NCBI GenBank assembly: GCA_964483105.1
Contig: CAYZZU010000003.1
Span: 1 to 64,000, forward strand
Reading direction: 5' to 3'
Length of the DNA stretch: 64,000 nucleotides
DNA from: CAYZZU01 sp964483105
GTDB taxonomy: Bacteria > CG2-30-53-67
The position numbers and the translations under genes were made by a program. Below, piece by piece: positions 1-7,400 of the stretch; position 1 is the first letter of the stretch, and each line of letters begins with the position of its first letter. The notes beneath the pieces are model-generated. The model was not told the origin of the DNA and did not search any database. It was given only the letters and a program-made list of their open reading frames with translations.

Positions 1-88
1 GTAGCAGAGGGGACGAAGTCTTTGCATCAAGGGATTCATAAAACCTCCTGTTTTATACGGGATGCCGTCTTTTCGAAGAACCTTGTTA

Positions 89-575
89 GACAGGATTAAC
101 AGGATTTACCGGATCTCCTTTTAAAAGATTTGAAGACCAGAACCAAAAACCCTTTGGACAGGATGAACGGGGTGGACAGGATCTTTTTAAAAATATTCTC
201 TGTCTTTATCCTGTTAATCCTGTAAATCCTGTCAAAGTGTCTTTTGCCTTTCATGCCTGTCAACCCCCCAAAACCTTTTTGGACGGGATTAACAGGATGG
301 ACAGGATGTAAAAACAGCCTAATCAACCCGGAAATCCTATCAAAAAACTTTGACAAACTATTAAGTAGATAAGCTCTCATAAAAGCCTGAAAAAATTATC
401 CGTGATTATAAAAAAGCTTTTTGTTTTATCCTGTAGATCCTGTTGATCCTGTCAGAAAGTCTTTTACCTTTCATGCCTGTCAAAACCCAAAACCTTTCTT
501 GGACGGGATTAACAGGATGGACAGGATTTTTGAAAAGCCTTCTTTGCTTATCCTGCCGATCCCGTTGATCCCGTC
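89..575. repeat. Imperfect inverted-repeat array, left of the GxxExxY gene
   Basis: Two kinds of 26-nt element are interspersed here. The A element is three 9-nt units of the form nnACAGGAT; copies lie at 89-114, 157-182, 282-307 and 502-527. The B element is its near reverse complement, three units of ATCCTGTnn; copies lie at 208-233, 428-453 and 550-575. An A followed by a B forms a potential long hairpin with a loop of about 22-25 nt (157-233 and 502-575). Between pairs runs a conserved spacer containing CTTTCATGCCTGT (for example near 470). The last B element ends exactly at the stop codon of the flanking GxxExxY gene. Most differences between copies are transitions such as ACAGG/ACGGG that still allow G-U pairing. 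Confidence 0.85.
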
Positions 576-958
576 TAAACGGTTCTTTGTTTCAGTTCCC
601 TCAGTTTACGTTTGACTTCGACCTTGTGCTCTCCAAAATTTATCAGTAACCCTACTGGTTTGCCCGTGGCCACCAAGTAGTTCACCAATTGAACTTCATG
701 GGCTTCAATGATTCGTCTCACCGACTTGAGTTCCAGAATCACAGTATCTTCAACAACGATATCGGCTATAAACTCTCCTACAATTTCATTTTCATAGGTC
801 ACGGTGATAGGCTTTTGTGACTGAGCATTGAGACCTGCTTTACGCAGTTCAATGAGCAGGCACTTCTCATACACGCTCTCAAGAAATCCAAACCCCATTT
901 TGTTGTAAACACGGTATGCACATCCTATGATCTTTTCGGTCAATTCATGATATTCCAT
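575..958 (-). CDS. GxxExxY family protein (PD-(D/E)XK nuclease-like)
   Basis: A 127-residue protein with the diagnostic motif GFLESVY at residues 24-30, from which the family is named. Around residues 62-78 it has a D...ExK arrangement (ADIVVEDTVILELKSV), the expected pattern of a PD-(D/E)XK nuclease-like core. The ATG at 958 has GGAG seven bases upstream, which supports this start. The full family length is present, so it looks intact. Repeat arrays abut it on both sides, and one repeat element reaches the stop codon. The family is widespread but its function is not established. The D/ExK residues suggest nucleic-acid binding or cleavage, which is inference. The family assignment is secure, the biochemical role is not. 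Confidence 0.85.
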   Translation of the reverse strand: MEYHELTEKIIGCAYRVYNKMGFGFLESVYEKCLLIELRKAGLNAQSQKPITVTYENEIVGEFIADIVVEDTVILELKSVRRIIEAHEVQLVNYLVATGKPVGLLINFGEHKVEVKRKLRELKQRTV

Positions 959-1025
959 GCCGGCTCTCCCGCATCCCTTATATCCAGACAGGATAAATAT
1001 AATTTCTTTTCAAAAACCTTTCTTA

Positions 1026-1348
1026 GACGGGATGAACAGGATGGACAGGATTGTTGAAAAGCATTTTTTGTCTTTATCCTGTAGATCCTGTAGATCCTGT
1101 CAGAATGTCTTTTGCCTTTCATGCCTGTTACAAGCTAAAACCTTTTTAGACGGGATGAACAGGATGGACAGGATTGTTGAAAAGCATTTTTTGTCTTTAT
1201 CCTGTAGATCCTGTAGATCCTGTCAGAATGTCTTTTGCCTTTCATGCCTGTTACAAGCTAAAACCTTTTTAGACGGGATGAACAGGATGGACAGGATTTT
1301 ATTAAAAGCCTTTTTTGTCTTTATCCCGTTGATCCTGTAAATCCTGTC
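1026..1348. repeat. 123-bp tandem repeat with inverted-repeat arms, right of the GxxExxY gene
   Basis: Three A elements start at 1026, 1149 and 1272, exactly 123 bp apart, and B elements lie at 1076-1101, 1199-1224 and 1323-1348. Each 123-bp unit is one A-loop-B hairpin plus the conserved spacer containing CTTTCATGCCTGT. The first two units are almost identical, indicating recent duplication, while the last B element has diverged. Because 123 is divisible by three, the plus strand reads as a 41-codon repeated ORF; that looks like a by-product of the repeat. The array lies between the GxxExxY start codon and the 3' end of the giant gene. Confidence 0.85.
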
Positions 1349-1418
1349 AAAAGAGCTTCTTCTGTTTGAGGGCTCATGATTATGGTATCATGTGCCCCCA
1401 GTTCCATCAATAAAATTA

Positions 1419-4400
1419 CTACTTTTTGCCTTTGTCCTTCCCTTTCTTGTGACCATGGCCTTCGTCGTCATGATCCTCTTTGTCATCGTGATCATCGTGA
1501 TGCGGTGCGATAACACGGTTGATGTCGGTTCCGATTTCGATGCCGCCTATGACCAGGGTCGAGATCAGGTCCGTATCTTGGTTGATGGTCCAGGTCTCTT
1601 CGCCGTTGCTGAAACCGGAGATGATTGCATCCCTGTCGAACTTGAGCGTCAGGGTGTAAAGGCACCCTCCTTCGTCGTCGCCGGCAAAACATTCGTCTTG
1701 ATCGTCTTCCTCTTCTTCGTCGTGATCATAATCGTGATGGTAATGCTCGCCCTCGTCCTCCTCTTCATATTCATGATGGTCATCGTCTTCGTCACAGGAG
1801 AGCTTGACGTAACTTCCTTCATGGTCCAGGTTGAAGATTTCGAAGGTGACCGGGTTTCCGTATTGATCCACATACTCGTTGACCAGGGTGAAGGCGCCGC
1901 CCGGAACGAGATAATCCGGGTCCATGAAGACCTCGAAAGAGCGGATGTCCCGGGCCTTGAGTACGCCGGTGACCGATTCGGGGCCGCCGTGACTCTTGAG
2001 ATTGAGGGTCTCGGGGTGCAGGGCAAAGCAGGGTTTCTGCACGGCCGTGACCAGGACGTTGTCGGAATCCTCGTCCCTGCCGTCGGAGACGGTGAGGCGG
2101 AGGATGTAGTCGCCGTCCACGTCGGGAATGAAGGAGGGAGAGGCGGTCTCCGCATCCATGAGGTCGGCCTGGGTCAGGGTGCTGCCCGAGGATACGGAGA
2201 CAAGGGTCCACGCATAGGCCAGGGGTTCAGGACGATCATCCGGGTCGTAGCTGGCACTGCCGTCAAGGATTGCCGTCTCACCGGTGAAGGTCAACTGATC
2301 CGGACCGGCATCCGCCACGGGCGGGGTGTTCCGCTCGACCGTGACCAGGACTTCGTCGCTGTCCCCCTTGTGGCCGTCACTGACGGTGAGGACCAGGGCA
2401 TAGAGCCCCTCCACGTCCGGCGTAAAGGAGGGGTATGCCGTATCGGCGCCCGTGATGTCGCCGTCGGTGAGGGCGCTTCCCGGAGGCAGTGATCCGAAAG
2501 ACCATGCATAAGTGAGCGGCTCGGGTGAATGGTCCGGATCGGAGCTTGCCGAGCCGTCCAAGGTGGCAGTATCGCCGAGGAGAAGGATCTGGTCCGGTCC
2601 GGCAACGGCGTTGGGTGGCGTGTTGGTGGTCGCGAAGAGGGAGACCGTATCGCTGGCCGTATCCGCCCCGTCGCTCACATCCAGGACCAGGACATATTCC
2701 CCGTCCACGTCGCAGACCACCGAGGGGCTGGGCGTGTCGGCATCGATGATGCCGAGTGTGGTGAGTGCGCTCCCGGCCGGGACCGAGACAAAGGACCACT
2801 GATAGATGAGAAGCTCCGGCCCGTTGTCCGGATCGTAGCTGGCGGAGCCGTCGAGGGTGATGGTGTCCCCGGTGAAGACATTTTGGTCCGGACCGGCATC
2901 GGCCACGGGTGGGAGGTTGCTGGTTACCTCGATGGAGATGGTATCACTGGTTGAATCCATGCCGTCCCCGACCGTGAGGGTCAGAAGATAGGTCCCGCCC
3001 TTGTCGGGGATAAAGGATGCGGCGGCCGTATCGGAATTACCGATATCCGCATCGGTGAGGGCGCTGTCCGCAGGCAGGGCGGCAAAAGACCATTGGTAGG
3101 TCAACGGGGCCGGCCCGTCATCCGGATCGGAGCTTGCACTGCCGTCTACAGTGACCGTGTCGCCGGTATGGGCCGCCAGGTTCGGGCCGGCCTCCGCCAC
3201 GGGCGGCAGATTGATTACCGTGAAGAGGGCACTGCTCAAGGTATTCCCGGCCGGCGCCTGCAGAATGGCGATATAGTCGCCGGGGACCAGGTTTGAGGTG
3301 GACAGCGTATGGCTGTTGGTGACCGAGCCGTTCATGGGCAGGGCGGCCGGGTCGTCGAAGGTCTGCTCGACCTGTGCCGTCTTCGGATCGACGACCAGGA
3401 CCGTGACCGCGAGATTGTTCATGTCTTCATTGCCGTTGTTGGTGACGGAATAGGAGATCACGGTGTTGTCGCCGCGGTAGAGGGAATTCGGCGCGGCCGA
3501 GATGGCGCCCGTAATCCCGCTCCCTGTTGAAGAGGTGCCGGTGATCGAGAAGGCCGCCGTAGCCGTACTCAGGAGAGAACCGTTGTCGATCACCTCAAGG
3601 CTCACCGCGTAAGTGCCCGCCGGGTATGCGGCGGTGTTCCAGTAGGAGGTGAGACTCGTGCGTTGGCCGGGAATGAGCTGTGGAATGGTATGGGTCTCGG
3701 AGAACAATGGTATGCCCTGACCGTCCGTCAGGGTGATCTTTGCCGTCAAATTTTCAAAGATGTTATTGGCGCTCATGCTGCTGACATCGGAGGAGACCGT
3801 AACCGTTTCGTTGGCCGGATAGGAGGCCTTGTCGGTGGCCACCTGCGTCGCGACCACCTGATCCGGCAGGATGGTGAAGGTATCCGTGTCCTCGGTTACG
3901 AATGCGCCGTTTTCGTAAAGCCTGGCCCGGACCACATAATTTCCTGCAAGGGTCGTCCCGGTGTTCCAGGTGAAGGTGAAGGCCTGTGAAGAGGCTGGGT
4001 CGACATCGTCCACGGATTCAATCGTGCCGTAGCGGATCAGGTTGTCGGTCTGGCTATCATAAGAGGCCTTAATCCATTCCGGGGACCGGCTGATATTGGA
4101 GATCCTGAGTTCATCCATCTTGCCGTCAAAATAGGAACCCGGTGTGTTGGAATTGAATCTCCCGATATGCAATGCTCCATTCGAATCGGCAATGTCGCCG
4201 CTGACCGGTTTGCTTGCATCCCAGGATCCGTCGAGGTAGATCACGGCACTGGTGCCGTTGTATCCGGCGGCAATATAATACAACTGATTCGTGTTCAGAG
4301 TCGAAGCGGAAGAGAGTCCAGAACCAAACCGGTTATAAAGATAGAAGTTGACTCTTTGGTTGCCGCCGACAACCAGAGATTTGTCCTCTCCACCGGATAC

Positions 4401-7400
4401 CCATTTCCTGAATATGGCATTCGAGGATGAATAATCATCCACTTTCACCCATGCTTCCGCCAGGTAGCCGGAAGCTATATTCAAACTGTTGGAATGGGGG
4501 ACCACAATGTAATCATCCACGCCGTCAAGATTCAGCGCTTTGCCTACATCTCCGTCTACCAGATCCAGGGATGTCATGGCCCCGTGGGTTGTGCCGTGAT
4601 TCCTGTGGGATGTGGAATCCAGGATCTGCGGTGCGATCCCTGACGGGTCTTGCGCCATGTGGTACACTGCCATGTAATTTGCATCCCATACGCTTTTTGC
4701 GGGCGTTTCTCCGGTATCTCCGATATGGATCGTGTTATCGCTCCGGGTGGAATCAAAATATAGATAGAGTACGGTGTCTTCCACTGAACTTAAGAACGGC
4801 ACTTTGATCCAGAGGTCGGCTTCTCTTGTAATCTCATCCCAATTTTCAATTTCAACGTCACACTGCGTCAGGCCGTCTGAAGTAATGACGGCGATTCTTT
4901 TGCGATATGAACCCAAGGTGTCAAAGATGCCGGTGATATCGTTCCGGCTGATTCCTGAGGAAGAGCTTAGATGAAGAAGAACCGGATAGTCCGTCAGATC
5001 GGCATCAATCTTCGTGTGGTCTATGGTCAGTTTGATCCGGTTCTTCCATCCGGGATGAAAGGGCGTATCATGCGGAGGGCTCAGGTTGTCGATGGGGAAG
5101 TCCGCGATGGACGCCACCAAATTCCCTTCCGGGTCTTCGATGCTGACTTGTGCCGTCGCACTGCGGATCTCAGGGCTGATGTTGTGGATAGTGGTTGTGA
5201 GCGTGGCATCGTCATTCGCAGAATATGTGTCCTGGTCTGTCGTGACTTGAATGGTGAGAGGTTCCAGCCCGGTGATGACGGGAATTGCGATGGGAAGGCT
5301 TATGGTCTCCCCCGTGTAGGTGCTGCTGAAGGTCAGGTCCGCGGATTGGGCAACGGCTCTTTGTTCACCCGGCGCAAGAGGATCGACGATGAGATTGAGA
5401 TTGATATCTTTTCCTTCCGCCATGACGCTGTGTATACTCCAATGGTAAGTTCCGTTGTTGATGTCTGTGGGGGTGGGCGTCGATGACACAAGGCTTACGG
5501 TATCCGGAAAGGAAAGATAGAGATCTTTGTCAATGCCGCCTAACTTTTCAAATGCGATGGGCAATGAAATGATCACCCAGGTCGTTGAGGCAAGCTTTGT
5601 GGATAATACGCCGTTTTCACTTCGCCAGGAACCGTCGGCTTCCTGATGATTCAGCAGAAAGGTTGCGGCCTGCCTGAGCGTGTTGTCTTTGCTGTTTGTG
5701 TCCGCCTTCGCCAGGGCATAAAGAATCTGCGCGGTTATGAGAGAATCGCTGCCGTATGAAGTTGTTTTGCCCCATCCACCATCCGGGTTTTGCAGGGATT
5801 TCAGTTGTATGATGGCGGCATTGATGGTGTCTGTAATCTGTGTGTTTAACGCCGGGTCCGAAATCACCGATCGGGCTGATTCGAGCCCGATGACTTGAAT
5901 CGCTCTTCTCATATTGTCGCCACTTGCGATGAGATTGGGCTGCAAAAGATACTGAACGGCCCGGGTGAGAGCAGTGAGATACTTGGGGTCACCGCTCAGA
6001 TTATAGGCCTCCGATAATCCGATCAGCGTGATCGAGGTTGCCGAAACCGTTGAATCCCACCATCCGCTGCAATGATCACATGTGAAATATCCTCCGTAGC
6101 TTTGCCGGCTCAACAGATAGTCGGCGGCCTTCAGAATATAGGGTTGTGCTTCCGTTTGGTCATGCCACGAGGTATAGGCCCAGAGGGCAAGTTGTGTCTG
6201 GGTCATGTAATATCTGTGAGGCGGCGAACTGACGGAGCCGTCTGCATTTTGCCAGCCGGTTATCGCATCGAATAGTGTTTGTGCCACGGATGGATCCACA
6301 ATGGCCCGGTCTCTTGATTCTTCAAGTCCATAAAGGGCCTGCGTTTGGATATGGCAGCCGTAGCATTTCTGTGTGTTATGCCAGGTCATGACCGCCGGTT
6401 CCTCGTAATCCACACCCTTCTGTATGGCCTCTTCGATCAACGGCACCAGCGGATCTTGTGTGGCGCCACCGGTTTCGCCGAAGGCGAGGATATGGATATT
6501 CCCTTCCACATGGACCTCGCCGGGTAACAATCCGGCAGGTACAACGGTAAATGAGGCGGTTGCGTGACTTCCCACATGGAGTGTGTCGGAGATGACGGAT
6601 GGTAAAGACGGATCTGATGACTTCAGGGTGATGATATAATCTCCGCCCGTCTGCGGCACGAAGTTTCCCAGGCCGAGTTCTTCTATGCTGCCGGCTTGCA
6701 GTTCGCTGACCGTGACATCCTGAGAGTAAACGGCTGTTCCATTGAGGAGGGCCTCCAGCCGCAGCGTTGTGCTGATGGGGACATTCCCGGTGTTCCTGAT
6801 GGCCGCTGTGACGGCGACCGGTGTCTGCATATCCAGTTGTGTCACGGGGGGATCCAGGGAGAGGGCGCCCCCGATGGACGGCGTTGCAACAATCGACAGG
6901 GGAATGGCCTTCTCCGTGAGCAGGTCTCCTGTTGGATTTTGATACCCGACGGTATCCGGGTCCGTGATCATCAAGGTGACGCTGTAAGCGCCGGGTGCGA
7001 ACTGTCCCGTATTCCACTGGAGGGTCTTCACAATCGTTCCCGAAGGAGCGAGGGTGATCGCGGGTGCGGAGGGGGAAACAAGGGCGATCACGTTCCCTGC
7101 GCCGTCCTCAATCTCGGCCATGACCAGGCCCTGCGCGTCGGCATTTCCTTCATTGATGATGGTCGTCGTAACCGACACGGTCTCATCGGCCTGGAAGGTT
7201 GGTTTGTCCGTATTCAGGGAGGTGATCGTCAGGGCGCTGATCCGGCTTGGCGTCAAATTGAAGTTCACCGTCACGATCCCGAAGGCGCTCGTCGTGACAT
7301 GGTTGATCAGGCTGTCATACCCCGTGGCCGAGGCCTGGATGTCAAAGGCCGGCTGATCGATCCCGTGCAGAGTGAATGTGCCGTCGGCGATCGTGGTTGT

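Noticed and set aside
957..1340. Plus-strand ORF with a 41-residue internal repeat
   Set aside because: The repeat follows from the 123-bp tandem DNA repeat having a length divisible by three; there is no ribosome site and no recognisable protein.
89..1348. CRISPR array
   Set aside because: The repeats are imperfect, occur as inverted pairs, and have nearly identical spacers; no cas genes are present.
1392..2492. Plus-strand ORF of 366 residues over the giant gene
   Set aside because: It lies wholly antisense to the PKD/tail region of the giant gene except for its first few codons, lacks a ribosome site, and its Val/Asp-rich composition mirrors the His/Asp codons on the other strand.
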